Assembly (NCBI GenBank): GCA_023388075.1
Contig: JAEWGX010000049.1
Location: 25,607-89,606, forward strand
Source: Pseudomonadota bacterium
GTDB lineage: Bacteria; Pseudomonadota; Gammaproteobacteria; Burkholderiales; Burkholderiaceae_E
Direction: 5' to 3'
Length of the DNA stretch: 64,000 bases
The translations under genes were made by a program, and so were the position numbers. How positions within the stretch are numbered: the first letter of the stretch is position 1; each line of letters opens with the position of its first letter. Below are positions 51,761-60,742 of this stretch, in pieces. The notes under the pieces were generated by a model, which worked only from the letters and a program-made list of their open reading frames with translations, made no database searches and was not told the origin of the DNA.

Positions 51761-52942
51761 CTACGCGGTCGCCGGCCCGGTGACGGTGTGCCGATCCACG
51801 AAGTCGAGATCCGGCGTGATTCCCAGCCCCGGCCGGTCCGGAATCTCGATGTACCCGTCCCGCACGGGAAACGACTCCTCCACCAGCTCGTGGATCATCG
51901 GGTTCGCCCCCAGCGAATACTCGATGATGAAGCCGCAGTTGCTCGCCGCCGCGACGTGCAGCCCGGCCGCGAATGCCGGCGCACCGGCCCAGAGATGCGG
52001 TGCAAGCCGCAGGTTCGCGGCCGATGCCAGGGCCGCGATCCGCACCGCCTCGCTGATCCCGCCGCAGATGGCCAGGTCCGGCTGCAGGATGTCCACGGCC
52101 TCGGTCTCGATCAGCGTGCGGAAATCGAAGCGCGTGTACTCGCTCTCGCCGGCTGCGATCGGGACGTGGGTGGACCTGCGCACCTGCGCGAGGCCGCGGG
52201 GATCGTCGGCCGTGACCGGCTCCTCGAACCACGCGAGGCGGCAGTCCCGCACCAGGTGGCAGAATTCCTTCGCTTCGGACACGGTGAAGGTTCCGTGCGC
52301 ATCGCACATCAGGTCCACGTCCGGGCCGATCGCCTCGCGCGCGGCGATCACGCGTTCGGCGGAACGCCACGGCGAGCCGTCCTGGACGCCGACGCGCATC
52401 TTCACGGCGCGGAATCCGCCGGCCTCGATGTAGCCGCGCAACTGGGCGCCGATGTCCGCCGCGGGGGCCCACCCCCCGGAGGCATAGGCGGGCATCCGGT
52501 CGACGCGCTTTCCGCCCAGCAACTGGTGCACCGGCACGCCAAGCGACTTGCCCAGGATGTCCCACAAGGCGAGGTCGATGCCGCTCAGGGCGGCGATGGA
52601 AAGGCCCCGCCTTGCCATCACGGGAAAGACGTGGCCGCGCTCCAGCGCCATGTGCGCCCGCGTCCCGCTGTAGAGCACCTCGTAGAGGCGATTGATGCGC
52701 AGGGGGTCCTGTCCCCGAAGCAGCGGTGCCATCTCCTGGTTCACCAGGGTGGCGAGCGCGCCGTAGCTGCCGGCGCTGCCGGCCGCGTTCTTGGCCTCGC
52801 CCCAGCCCGAGACGCCCTCGTCCGTATCGATCCGGACGATCGCGGTGTCGAAGGTATCGGCCCGGCCGAAATCGCTGGTGTGCTGGCGGGCCTGCGGTAT
52901 CGGCACGCGGATCCAGCGGGCCTCGACATTGGTGATCTTCAT
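51761..52942 (-). CDS. Mandelate racemase/muconate lactonizing enzyme family (enolase superfamily)
   Basis: 393 residues. Metal ligands Asp214 (LMCDAHG), Glu240 (WFEEPV) and Glu266 (AAGESE) are present; the KxR pair Lys181/Arg183 and His316 (LAPHLW) are candidate acid/base residues. This His plus KxR pattern fits the mandelate racemase subgroup, often acid-sugar dehydratases. It is the last gene of the amide operon, 61 bp after the DMFase-like large subunit. The substrate is unknown; a sugar-acid-like product of the amidase would fit. Confidence 0.92.
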   Translation of the reverse strand: MKITNVEARWIRVPIPQARQHTSDFGRADTFDTAIVRIDTDEGVSGWGEAKNAAGSAGSYGALATLVNQEMAPLLRGQDPLRINRLYEVLYSGTRAHMALERGHVFPVMARRGLSIAALSGIDLALWDILGKSLGVPVHQLLGGKRVDRMPAYASGGWAPAADIGAQLRGYIEAGGFRAVKMRVGVQDGSPWRSAERVIAAREAIGPDVDLMCDAHGTFTVSEAKEFCHLVRDCRLAWFEEPVTADDPRGLAQVRRSTHVPIAAGESEYTRFDFRTLIETEAVDILQPDLAICGGISEAVRIAALASAANLRLAPHLWAGAPAFAAGLHVAAASNCGFIIEYSLGANPMIHELVEESFPVRDGYIEIPDRPGLGITPDLDFVDRHTVTGPATA

Positions 52943-53003
52943 CGGGTCTCCCCGCCGCGCCTGGCGGCAGCGGCTCGTCGTTCAACTCTGCGGCAATGCC
53001 GGC

Positions 53004-55259
53004 TCAGTACTCGTAGGGTCCGTCGCGGACCGGGAGCGGCGCCGGATCGCGGAACCGTTCCAGCACGTTCCGGGTGATCCGGCCCACGCCCGGGTCGCCG
53101 CCCTCCCGGGCGAGTCCGCCGATCCATGCGATCGAACCCACCGAGAAGACCGCGCCGCCGCCTTCGGTCGCCATCAGGAACACGTCCGACCTCACGCTCG
53201 GCGCGTAGCTGCCGGACACCGTCGGCCGCGTGACCAGCAACTCCTCGTTGGCCATGAAATAGGTTTCGTCGAAGGGCATCGAGGTAGCCAGCACGTAGCC
53301 CTCGCGAGGCGTCCCCAGCAGCTCGTCCGCCCGGTCCACCTCGATCCCGGCGCATCCGCCACCGAACACGCCGCGCTGCCCGAATTCGCGCTCCGCCACC
53401 CCGTCGAAGACGAACGCCACTTCAGCGCGCTCGCCGTCGGGACGCCTGTAGTAGCCGACGCTGCGCCGGAACCCCTGCCCGCTGTAGCCCACACCCAGCC
53501 AGCTCTGCGGGGGCACGCCGCTGCGGCGCCAGAGTCCCCCATACTCGCCGTCGAGCTGGTGGTAGTACTCCGCGGGCTCCTCCGCCCAGCTTCGGTTGCC
53601 GTCCTCGGCACGGCGCAGCTCGATCAATCCCGGCCGTGCCGCCTGCGTGGCGACCTTCCAGTAGAAGCCGTTCCCCCCCAGGTACATCAGCCGGCCGGGC
53701 CCCGCCACGAACGAGCGATACGCCTCGAGCATCCTCGGCGTGACGTACTCGGGATGGCTGCCGGTGAGCACCACGTCGTACGCGGCGAGGACCTTCGCGC
53801 CGTCCTGCTCGATGTCCTCGTCCGTCAACGCCTCCCAGTCGATGCCTTCGCGATGCAGCCACTCCACCAGCACCAGGTCGGCGGAGTAATTCCAACGACC
53901 CGATCCTTCGCCACCCTGCCACGCGCGCTGGTCCGGCGCGAAGGTCAGCACCGGCCGCAGGCGGGACGATATCGTCACGCCCGAGCCGTCGCGATGGGTG
54001 TCGTAGAGCGAGAGTCCCCACTCCGGGTACCGGGCCATCGCCAAGTCGCGCGGTTCCAGGGCGATCGCCCGCGCCGCGAGCACCTCGCCGTTGTTGCCGT
54101 GAAGCAGCGTGTGGTCGTTCGCGTAGGCGAGATAGGTGAAAGTCGGAAAGACCACCGCCACGCGCGCCTTGCGGCCCGGCTCTGCCGCCCGGATGAACAC
54201 CGGCAGGAGCAGCGTTTCATCCGGCCGGCGGATCCGCACCGCGTAGGCACCCGACGCCAGTTGCCGCGGAAACGCGATCGACAGGCTGGGCGACCACCGC
54301 GCGTCGTCGAGATCGTCCTCGTGGAAGTGAATGGCGCCGTACTCCGCCGGGCACTGTCGCCAGTCCAGGTGGCGCCCGCTCCACCCGACCCCGCGAACGG
54401 CGCGCTTCGGCGCGTTCAGCAGGCGGCCGTGCAGTCCGTGCGGCCCGGTATCCTGGATCGTCCAGGCTTCCATGCCGACGGCGAAATCCCAGCATGCATG
54501 AACCGCGCCGGGAGCAGGACCGGAGGGCTCGCGCAGCCATCGCGCCACCGCGGCCGGTTCGACCGGCCCTTGCAGGATCACCGGCCGCTCGATCCGTCCG
54601 TTGAAATGCCGCCCGACGGATCCGTCGGCCAGCGGCCGGCCGGCCAGCACCAACGATCCCCGCGGATCGATCGCCTGCGCCGGGCAGGGACAGCGCACCT
54701 GCTCCAGCAGCCGGCCCTCCGGGGTCAGCAGGCTCAATCGCACGTCGGGCTCGCCTGATCGCCATTCCAGCGCCAGCAGGTACCAGCGGCGTTGCGCGAG
54801 CTGCAGCGCGCAACGCCGCCGCTCGCCGTCGACCTCGACGTACGGGCGCCAGGTGTCGTCAAGACCGATGACGAGCGCCGCGTTTCCGCCCGCATCCGTG
54901 CCCGCGCCATCACCCCGCGCAAGGCCGATGCAGGCGATCGTGGAATCGCCGTCGGTGGTCGCCCACGCCTGGCAGTACATCGCGAGCAAGCCGCTTTTCG
55001 GAAATGCGCTTGCCGGTCCCAGGCTGTCCACCACGGCGCACGAGCCGGCATCCGTCGGCTGCCAGCGCAGAAGGACCTCCCGCGCGGGCACCGACGGCAC
55101 CGGCTGGAAGCGGATCCCATCGGCATCGGCCCGTTCGCTCCCCTGGCCGAGCGCCACCAGGTCGACGGTCGCCGGGCCCGGGGACTCCGACGCGAGAAAG
55201 GCCGTCACGCCTTCGCCCTGGGCGACGCACCATCGGTCCAGGTAGCCGAACAGCTTCAT
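53004..55259 (-). CDS. N,N-dimethylformamidase beta (large) subunit-like amidohydrolase
   Basis: 751 residues, close to the 762 of the known Paracoccus enzyme. An N-terminal lectin/LamG-like part (about 90-250) precedes the catalytic domain. In dimethylformamidase the iron is held by two tyrosines and a glutamate; here the corresponding residues are likely Tyr379 (TYLAYAND), Tyr419 (GLSLYDTH) and Glu504 (TGSHPEYV), with spacings 40 and 85 against 41 and 81 in the known enzyme. This is my alignment by eye. It would hydrolyse an amide. It overlaps the small subunit gene by four bases. The extended frame upstream is excluded. Confidence 0.88.
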   Translation of the reverse strand: MKLFGYLDRWCVAQGEGVTAFLASESPGPATVDLVALGQGSERADADGIRFQPVPSVPAREVLLRWQPTDAGSCAVVDSLGPASAFPKSGLLAMYCQAWATTDGDSTIACIGLARGDGAGTDAGGNAALVIGLDDTWRPYVEVDGERRRCALQLAQRRWYLLALEWRSGEPDVRLSLLTPEGRLLEQVRCPCPAQAIDPRGSLVLAGRPLADGSVGRHFNGRIERPVILQGPVEPAAVARWLREPSGPAPGAVHACWDFAVGMEAWTIQDTGPHGLHGRLLNAPKRAVRGVGWSGRHLDWRQCPAEYGAIHFHEDDLDDARWSPSLSIAFPRQLASGAYAVRIRRPDETLLLPVFIRAAEPGRKARVAVVFPTFTYLAYANDHTLLHGNNGEVLAARAIALEPRDLAMARYPEWGLSLYDTHRDGSGVTISSRLRPVLTFAPDQRAWQGGEGSGRWNYSADLVLVEWLHREGIDWEALTDEDIEQDGAKVLAAYDVVLTGSHPEYVTPRMLEAYRSFVAGPGRLMYLGGNGFYWKVATQAARPGLIELRRAEDGNRSWAEEPAEYYHQLDGEYGGLWRRSGVPPQSWLGVGYSGQGFRRSVGYYRRPDGERAEVAFVFDGVAEREFGQRGVFGGGCAGIEVDRADELLGTPREGYVLATSMPFDETYFMANEELLVTRPTVSGSYAPSVRSDVFLMATEGGGAVFSVGSIAWIGGLAREGGDPGVGRITRNVLERFRDPAPLPVRDGPYEY

Positions 55260-55582
55260 GGCAGCACCTGCTCCGGCTTCCAGCCGTAGAGGTCCTGCCA
55301 CCGCGCGGAGAACACCGCCCACTCGGCCTCGGCGGGATCCTCGTGCTCGCCGCCGAGGACGGTCACCGGCTTGCCGCGCCCGCCCATCCGGCCCAGCGTC
55401 CACGCGTTGCGCCCATCCAGGCGGATCAGCACGTGCTTTCCGGCCGCGGGCACGCCCCTGAACTTCAGCAGGAAGGCGAGCAGCTCGGGATCGTACGGTC
55501 CGAGCGGATTGGCCCGGAACCGGCGCACCAGGTCGATCACCGCCGGATCGTCCGGGCGCGGCGCATCAGTCGAGCTGCCCAT
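55256..55582 (-). CDS. N,N-dimethylformamidase alpha (small) subunit-like protein
   Basis: 108 residues from MGSSTDAP. The pattern NPLGPYDPELLAFLLKFRG, then HVLIRLDGRNAWTLG and EHEDPAEAEWAVFSARWQDLYG, matches the small subunit of dimethylformamidase in order, although the N-terminus is shorter by about 25 residues. It has no catalytic residues and supports the large subunit. Its start lies 17 bp inside the ThDP enzyme gene; its end overlaps the large subunit by four bases. Confidence 0.8.
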   Translation of the reverse strand: MGSSTDAPRPDDPAVIDLVRRFRANPLGPYDPELLAFLLKFRGVPAAGKHVLIRLDGRNAWTLGRMGGRGKPVTVLGGEHEDPAEAEWAVFSARWQDLYGWKPEQVLP

Positions 55583-57266
55583 GGTGCTCGAGTTGGGCGA
55601 CATGGATGTCGACGAATCCCTGGTAGTAGTCATGCGGGGCGATTCTCGCGTCGATCAGCACGGGCACGCCCTCGGCGTTGAGCTCCTTCGCGCGCGTCAC
55701 CGCGGCGTCGACCTCGGCGGGATCCGTCACGAGGATACCGTGGCAGCCCTGCGCCTTGGCGATCGCGGCGAAATCCGGGCTTACCTCGAATCCCGTGCCG
55801 ACGAGCGGCTTGCGATTCAGGACCTGGTTGTACTGCACCCACCCGAACGCCTGGTTGTTCAGGACCACCCAGGTCACGCCGCAGCGGTTCTCGGCGGCGG
55901 TGGCCAGCTCGCACAGCGACATCTGCATCGCGCCGTCGCCGGTGATGCAGACCACCTGCTTGTCCGGGCGCGCCAGCTTCGCGCCGATCGCGCCGATCAC
56001 GCCCATGCCCATCATGGTCTGCTCGCCCATCGGGACGCAGTCGCCGGCGTCGAGCACGCGGTAGTAGGGCCAGTAGTAGCACCACAGGTCGGCCGCACCG
56101 TTCTCCTTCATGAGGATGGTGTCGTGCCCGAAGATGCGGTTCACCGCCTCCAGGAGCTGCGGCGGACGGATCGGCGTGCGTGTGTCGCGGGCCTCGGCCG
56201 CCGCTTCCTCGGTGAAGCGCCGCCCGGCCTCCGCGATCCGCTTCACCCGCTCGTCCTGCGGCTGGTAGCCACGGCGCTCCAGCTCGGCGATGATGTCCGC
56301 GAGCGAGAGGGCCGCGTCGCCCACGACGTCCGCATCCGCCCGCCAGTTGAGGCTCAGCGCATCGGGATCCACGTCGATGCGCACCATCCGGGCATTCTTC
56401 GGGCGGAACGACCAGTTGTTGGTGCTGAAAGCCTCCAGCCTCGAGCCGACGACGATCATCAGGTCCGCATCGTCGTGCCAGGCCTTGCCCTCTCGCGAGA
56501 AGTACAGCCCCACCTGGCCGAGCGACAACGGCCCGCCCTCCGGATAGATGCCGCGTCCGCTCGGCGTGGTGAGCACCGGCGCGCCGATCAGCATGCCGAG
56601 CCGCTCCACCTCCGCCTGCGCCTGGGCGACGATGCTGCCGCCGCCGCAGAGGAGCACCGGCTGCTTCGCAGCCTGGACGAGGGCTGCGGCGGCCGCAACC
56701 GCGGCGCTCTCGGGCCGGGAGCGCTGCCTCGGCGTCGAGGCCTCGTAGTCCGGCATCGGCGCCGTCTGCGAGCTGAGGTCCGAGGGAATCTCCACGAAGG
56801 TCGCGCCGGGCCGGCCGTTGCGGGCCACCGAGAACGCCCGCTGCATCACCCACGGAACGCGGCGGATGTCGGTCACCCGGTTCGACCATTTCGTGACCGG
56901 CTTCATCAGCGTGTGCGTATCGAGCTCCTGGAACGCGCCCATCCCGTCGTAGCGCTGCACCACGCCATTGGTGATCGCCACGACCGGAACCGAGCCCGAG
57001 GTCGCCTCGAGCAGGCCGGACACCAGGTTCGTGATGCCGGGGCCCGGATTCGAGAACACCACCCCCGGCTCTCCGGTCAACCGTCCCCACGCATAGGCGC
57101 AGGCCACGGCGGATTTCTCGTCGCGCACCAGGACGAAGCGGATGTCGGAATGCTCCGTCAGGTCGTAGATCAGGTGCTTGGGGTTGCCTGGAAGCCCGAA
57201 GACGTAACGGACCCCTTCCTTCTTCAGGGCTTCGACGACGGCGCGCCACGGTCCCATGGTTTCCAT
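55566..57266 (-). CDS. Thiamine-diphosphate-dependent enzyme (acetolactate synthase-like)
   Basis: 566 residues. Catalytic glutamate Glu50 is in LVRDEKSAV; SNPGPGITNLVSG follows; the ThDP/magnesium motif GDGAMQMSLCELATAAENRCGVTWVVLNN is complete in the C-terminal domain. The length fits decarboxylases or carboligases of the acetolactate synthase/benzoylformate decarboxylase superfamily. It lies between the transporter and the amidase genes, so it probably processes a 2-oxo acid from the amide substrate. It is distantly similar to the partial enzyme at 1-280. Confidence 0.92.
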   Translation of the reverse strand: METMGPWRAVVEALKKEGVRYVFGLPGNPKHLIYDLTEHSDIRFVLVRDEKSAVACAYAWGRLTGEPGVVFSNPGPGITNLVSGLLEATSGSVPVVAITNGVVQRYDGMGAFQELDTHTLMKPVTKWSNRVTDIRRVPWVMQRAFSVARNGRPGATFVEIPSDLSSQTAPMPDYEASTPRQRSRPESAAVAAAAALVQAAKQPVLLCGGGSIVAQAQAEVERLGMLIGAPVLTTPSGRGIYPEGGPLSLGQVGLYFSREGKAWHDDADLMIVVGSRLEAFSTNNWSFRPKNARMVRIDVDPDALSLNWRADADVVGDAALSLADIIAELERRGYQPQDERVKRIAEAGRRFTEEAAAEARDTRTPIRPPQLLEAVNRIFGHDTILMKENGAADLWCYYWPYYRVLDAGDCVPMGEQTMMGMGVIGAIGAKLARPDKQVVCITGDGAMQMSLCELATAAENRCGVTWVVLNNQAFGWVQYNQVLNRKPLVGTGFEVSPDFAAIAKAQGCHGILVTDPAEVDAAVTRAKELNAEGVPVLIDARIAPHDYYQGFVDIHVAQLEHHGQLD

Positions 57267-57273
57267 GCTCGGT

Positions 57274-58899
57274 TCACCTCTCGATTGGTTCCGGTGCCCG
57301 GGTGGCATCGGTCTCTGTCATTCGCGGCACCGCCCTGACGAGCGACGCCGTGTACTCGTGCTCCGGATCGGCCAGCACGCGCTCCATGCTGCTGGTCTCG
57401 ACCGCGACACCGTTGCGCATGACCAGGGCGCGGTCCGCCATCCGTGCGGCCACCCGCAGGTCATGCGTGATGAAGAGCATCGCCAGCCCCTCTTCCTGCT
57501 GCAGCGAGTCGAGCAGCTCCAGGATCTCGGCCTGCACCGACACGTCCAGCGCCGACACCGGCTCGTCGGCCACCAGCAGCTTCGGCCGCATCGCCAGCGC
57601 GCGCGCGATGACGATCCGCTGGCGCTGTCCGCCGGAGAACTCGTTGGGATAGCGGTCCAGCGACGCCGGATCCAGCTGGACGCGTGCGAGCAGCTCCTCG
57701 GCGCGCGCGCGGGCCGCCGCGGCCGAAACGCCGTGCACCCGCATGCCGATCTCGATCGACTGGCCGACGGTGCGGCGCGGATTTAGCGAGGAGTAGGGGT
57801 CCTGGAAGACCAGCTGCACCGCCCGCCGCACCGGCATGAGATGGCGCGGCCTGAGCGCCAGGTAGTCGGTGGCGACGCCATGGAGATCGGCGCGCCCTTC
57901 GTCCACCCGGGCCAGGCAGCACAACGCCCGCGCCAGCGTCGACTTGCCCGATCCGGACTCGCCCACGATCGCGAGCGTCTCGCCCTGGCCAACCGAAAGC
58001 GAGACCGAATCGAGCGCGCGCACCTCGCGGCCGCGCCGCAGGAGGCCGCCGCGCACCCGGAAAGTCTTGGTGAGCCCCTTCGCCTCGAGCAGTGGCGGAT
58101 ACCGGTCCGCCCGCCTGCTCCTTGCCCGAAGGTCGGGCACCGCGCGCAGCAGCCGCTGCGTGTAGGGCTCGCGCGCGCCGCCCAGCACCTCGTCCTTCGT
58201 CCCCTGCTCGATCAGTACGCCGTGGCGCATGACGGCGACGCGGTCGGCCATCTGGGCGACCACCCCGAAGTCATGGGTGATCAGGAAGAGGCCGATGCCG
58301 CGGCGCTGCCGGAGCTCTCGCAGCAGCGCGAGGATCTGGGCCTGTGTCGTCACGTCCAGCGCGCTGGTCGGCTCGTCGGCGATCAGCATCGCCGGCTCGG
58401 TCGCGATCGCCATCGCGATCATCACGCGCTGGCGCTGCCCGCCCGAAAGCTGCCAGGGGAAGGCGTGCACCAGCGCCTCGGGCGTAGGCAGGTTCACGTC
58501 ACGCAGCACGTCCACCACCCGGCGCAGCGGATCCCCCGGCCAGCCGTGCAGCCTCAACACCTCGGCGATCTGCTTGCCGATCCGCTCCAGCGGATTGAGG
58601 GAGGACATCGGATCCTGGAAGACGTAGCCGATGCGTCCGCCGCGTATCGAACGAAGCTGCGCCTCGCTCATGCGCAACGTGTCGTGTCCCTCGAAGAGAA
58701 TGCTGCCGGAACGTACCCGCAGGCGCGGCGAAGGCAGCAGCCCCACGATCGAGCTGGCCGTGAGCGACTTGCCGGAGCCCGATTCGCCCACCACGCACAG
58801 CGTCTCCCCGGCGGAGAGCTCCAGCGACACGTTGTCGACGGCCAGGGTCCGATCGCTTCCCGGCGGCAGCTCGATCGAGAGATCGCGGATCCGAAGCAT
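57274..58899 (-). CDS. Fused dipeptide/nickel-type ABC ATPase (DppD-DppF fusion)
   Basis: 541 residues holding two complete ATPase domains. The first has GESGSGKSLTA, LSGGQRQRV and MLIADEPTSALD; the second has GESGSGKST, FSGGQRQRI and LLVADEPVSALDVSV. This tandem DppD-DppF fusion is known in peptide/opine importers. It drives import with the two permeases upstream. It lies seven bases before the ThDP gene. Confidence 0.94.
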   Translation of the reverse strand: MLRIRDLSIELPPGSDRTLAVDNVSLELSAGETLCVVGESGSGKSLTASSIVGLLPSPRLRVRSGSILFEGHDTLRMSEAQLRSIRGGRIGYVFQDPMSSLNPLERIGKQIAEVLRLHGWPGDPLRRVVDVLRDVNLPTPEALVHAFPWQLSGGQRQRVMIAMAIATEPAMLIADEPTSALDVTTQAQILALLRELRQRRGIGLFLITHDFGVVAQMADRVAVMRHGVLIEQGTKDEVLGGAREPYTQRLLRAVPDLRARSRRADRYPPLLEAKGLTKTFRVRGGLLRRGREVRALDSVSLSVGQGETLAIVGESGSGKSTLARALCCLARVDEGRADLHGVATDYLALRPRHLMPVRRAVQLVFQDPYSSLNPRRTVGQSIEIGMRVHGVSAAAARARAEELLARVQLDPASLDRYPNEFSGGQRQRIVIARALAMRPKLLVADEPVSALDVSVQAEILELLDSLQQEEGLAMLFITHDLRVAARMADRALVMRNGVAVETSSMERVLADPEHEYTASLVRAVPRMTETDATRAPEPIER

Positions 58900-58905
58900 C
58901 GCCGC

Positions 58906-59736
58906 TCAGCTTCCCACGATCGTGCGCAGGGAGGGGTTGTTCCGGTCGCTGATGGCCTCGGAGAGCAGCGTCACCGCCAGCACGGTCACCAGCAGCGCGA
59001 GCCCGGGGAAGACGCTCAGCCACCAGGCCTGCCGGAACACGGCGCGCGCCGCCCCGATCATGTAGCCCCAGCTGATCATGTTGGGATCGGCCAGGCCCAG
59101 GAAGCTGAGCGAGGCCTCCGTCAGGATCGCCGTCGCCACCATCAGCGAGGCGACCGCGAGCACCGGGGGCAGGGCGTTGGGCATGATCTCGGCGAACATG
59201 ATCCGGGGGTGCGAGAGTCCCACCACGCGCGCCGCCTCGACGAACTCCCGCTCCCTGAGCGTCATGAACTCGCTGCGCACCAGGCGGGCGACCGGCGGCC
59301 AGATCACCAGCGCGATCCCGATCACGAGATTGCGCACGCTGGGCGTCATGATGGCCACCAGGAGCACCACGAACAGGAACGACGGGATGACCTGGAAGAA
59401 CTCCGTGAAGCGCACCAGGGCACGGTCCACCACGCCACCGAAGTAGCCGGCGATCGCACCGATGATCGCGCCGAGCACCAGCGAGCACACCGCGGAGACG
59501 ACCCCGATCACCAGCGACACCCGCGCGCCGTAGATCAGCCCGGAGAGGACATCCCGGCCGAGCAGGTCGGTGCCCAGGACGTGCTCGCTGCCGGGCGGCA
59601 CGAGCTGCGTGCCGACCACCGCCCAGGGATCGAACGGGGCGAGGTGCGGAGCCAGCACGGCGATCACGGCGATCACCGTCAGCAGGCCGGCGCCGACCAC
59701 GAAACGCCAGGAACGCAGGATGGGTGACACTGGCAA
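58906..59736 (-). CDS. Dipeptide/nickel-type ABC permease (DppC-like)
   Basis: 276 residues, six membrane segments, with the N-terminal first helix RFVVGAGLLTVIAVIAVLAPHLAPFDPW. HVLGTDLLGRDVLSGLIYGARVSL is the classic DppC block, and EFVEAARVVGLSHPRIMFAEIMPNALP is the EAA loop contacting the ATPase. Four bases separate it from the DppB-like gene. Confidence 0.94.
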   Translation of the reverse strand: MPVSPILRSWRFVVGAGLLTVIAVIAVLAPHLAPFDPWAVVGTQLVPPGSEHVLGTDLLGRDVLSGLIYGARVSLVIGVVSAVCSLVLGAIIGAIAGYFGGVVDRALVRFTEFFQVIPSFLFVVLLVAIMTPSVRNLVIGIALVIWPPVARLVRSEFMTLREREFVEAARVVGLSHPRIMFAEIMPNALPPVLAVASLMVATAILTEASLSFLGLADPNMISWGYMIGAARAVFRQAWWLSVFPGLALLVTVLAVTLLSEAISDRNNPSLRTIVGS

Positions 59737-59740
59737 GCCC

Positions 59741-60712
59741 CTACGTTCTTCCGATGCGGGGATCCACTACCCGCAGGGACACGTCGGTCAACAGGTTGGC
59801 GACCACCACCAGCGCGGACGAGATGAAGAAGACGCCCAGGATCACGTTGTAGTCCCGCTGCATCAGGGCGTCGAACGCGAGCCGCCCGATGCCGGGCCAG
59901 GCGAAGACCGACTCGATCACCACCGCGCCGCCAAGCACCTGGCCAGCCTGCAGGCCGGCCAGCGTGATGATCGGCAGCACGGCGTTGCGCAGCACGTGGC
60001 CGCGCACCACCTGGGTCTGCGACAGCCCCTTGGCCCGCGCGGCACGCACGAAGTCGCGACCCAGCACTTCCACCGTCGCCGCGCGGGCCACCCGCACGTA
60101 GACCGCCAGGTAGAAGAGCGCGAGGCTCACCATCGGCATGATCAGGTGGCGCAGCGTGTCGACCACGCCGGCCCAGCCGGTCTTGCGTATGAAGCCGGAC
60201 ATGCCGAACGGCGGCAGCCAGCCCAGGGAAACGGAGAAGAGGAGGATCAGCAGCAGCCCGACCCAGAATACCGGCGTGGCATAGAAGATCATGGCGACCG
60301 AGGTGATCAGCGAATCCTTCCAGGTCCCGGCGCGGGTGGCGGCCAACGTCCCGAGGGACGTCCCCACCGCGATCGCCAGCAGCAGTGCCGGCACCGTGAG
60401 CAGCAGCGTGGCCGGCACCCGCTCCAGGATGATGTCCGCGACCGGCCGCTGGGTGCGGTAGCTGATGCCCAGGTCCAGCACGGCGAGCCGGCCGAGGTAC
60501 GCGACGACCTGGGTGCCCAACGGCTGGTCCAGGCCGTAGTCCTTGCGGATGTCGGCGATGAACTTCTCGTCCGAGGCGCCGCTCTCCCCGGCAATGACGG
60601 CCGCCGGGTCTCCGGGTGCCATGCGGATCAGTGCGAAGTTGAGCAGGCCGATCGCCGCGAGCATGAGAATCGCCCGCGGCAACCAGGCCAGGATCACCAG
60701 CACGAACCGCAC
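59741..60712 (-). CDS. Dipeptide/nickel-type ABC permease (DppB-like)
   Basis: 323 residues. The first helix (about 10-30) is followed by a periplasmic region with IRKDYGLDQPLGTQVVAYLGRL, typical of DppB/OppB; five more segments follow, and the EAA loop is DFVRAARAKGLSQTQVVRGHVLRNAVLP. It pairs with the DppC-like protein to form the channel. 30 bp separate it from the binding protein gene. Confidence 0.94.
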   Translation of the reverse strand: MRFVLVILAWLPRAILMLAAIGLLNFALIRMAPGDPAAVIAGESGASDEKFIADIRKDYGLDQPLGTQVVAYLGRLAVLDLGISYRTQRPVADIILERVPATLLLTVPALLLAIAVGTSLGTLAATRAGTWKDSLITSVAMIFYATPVFWVGLLLILLFSVSLGWLPPFGMSGFIRKTGWAGVVDTLRHLIMPMVSLALFYLAVYVRVARAATVEVLGRDFVRAARAKGLSQTQVVRGHVLRNAVLPIITLAGLQAGQVLGGAVVIESVFAWPGIGRLAFDALMQRDYNVILGVFFISSALVVVANLLTDVSLRVVDPRIGRT

Positions 60713-60742
60713 GACGCCGTCCTCAGGTCGCTGCCAGGCGCT

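Noticed and set aside
55256..55633. A longer start for the DMFase-like small subunit
   Set aside because: The extra 17 residues (MTTTRDSSTSMSPNSST) are low-complexity and lie deeper inside the ThDP gene; MGSSTDAP is the better start.
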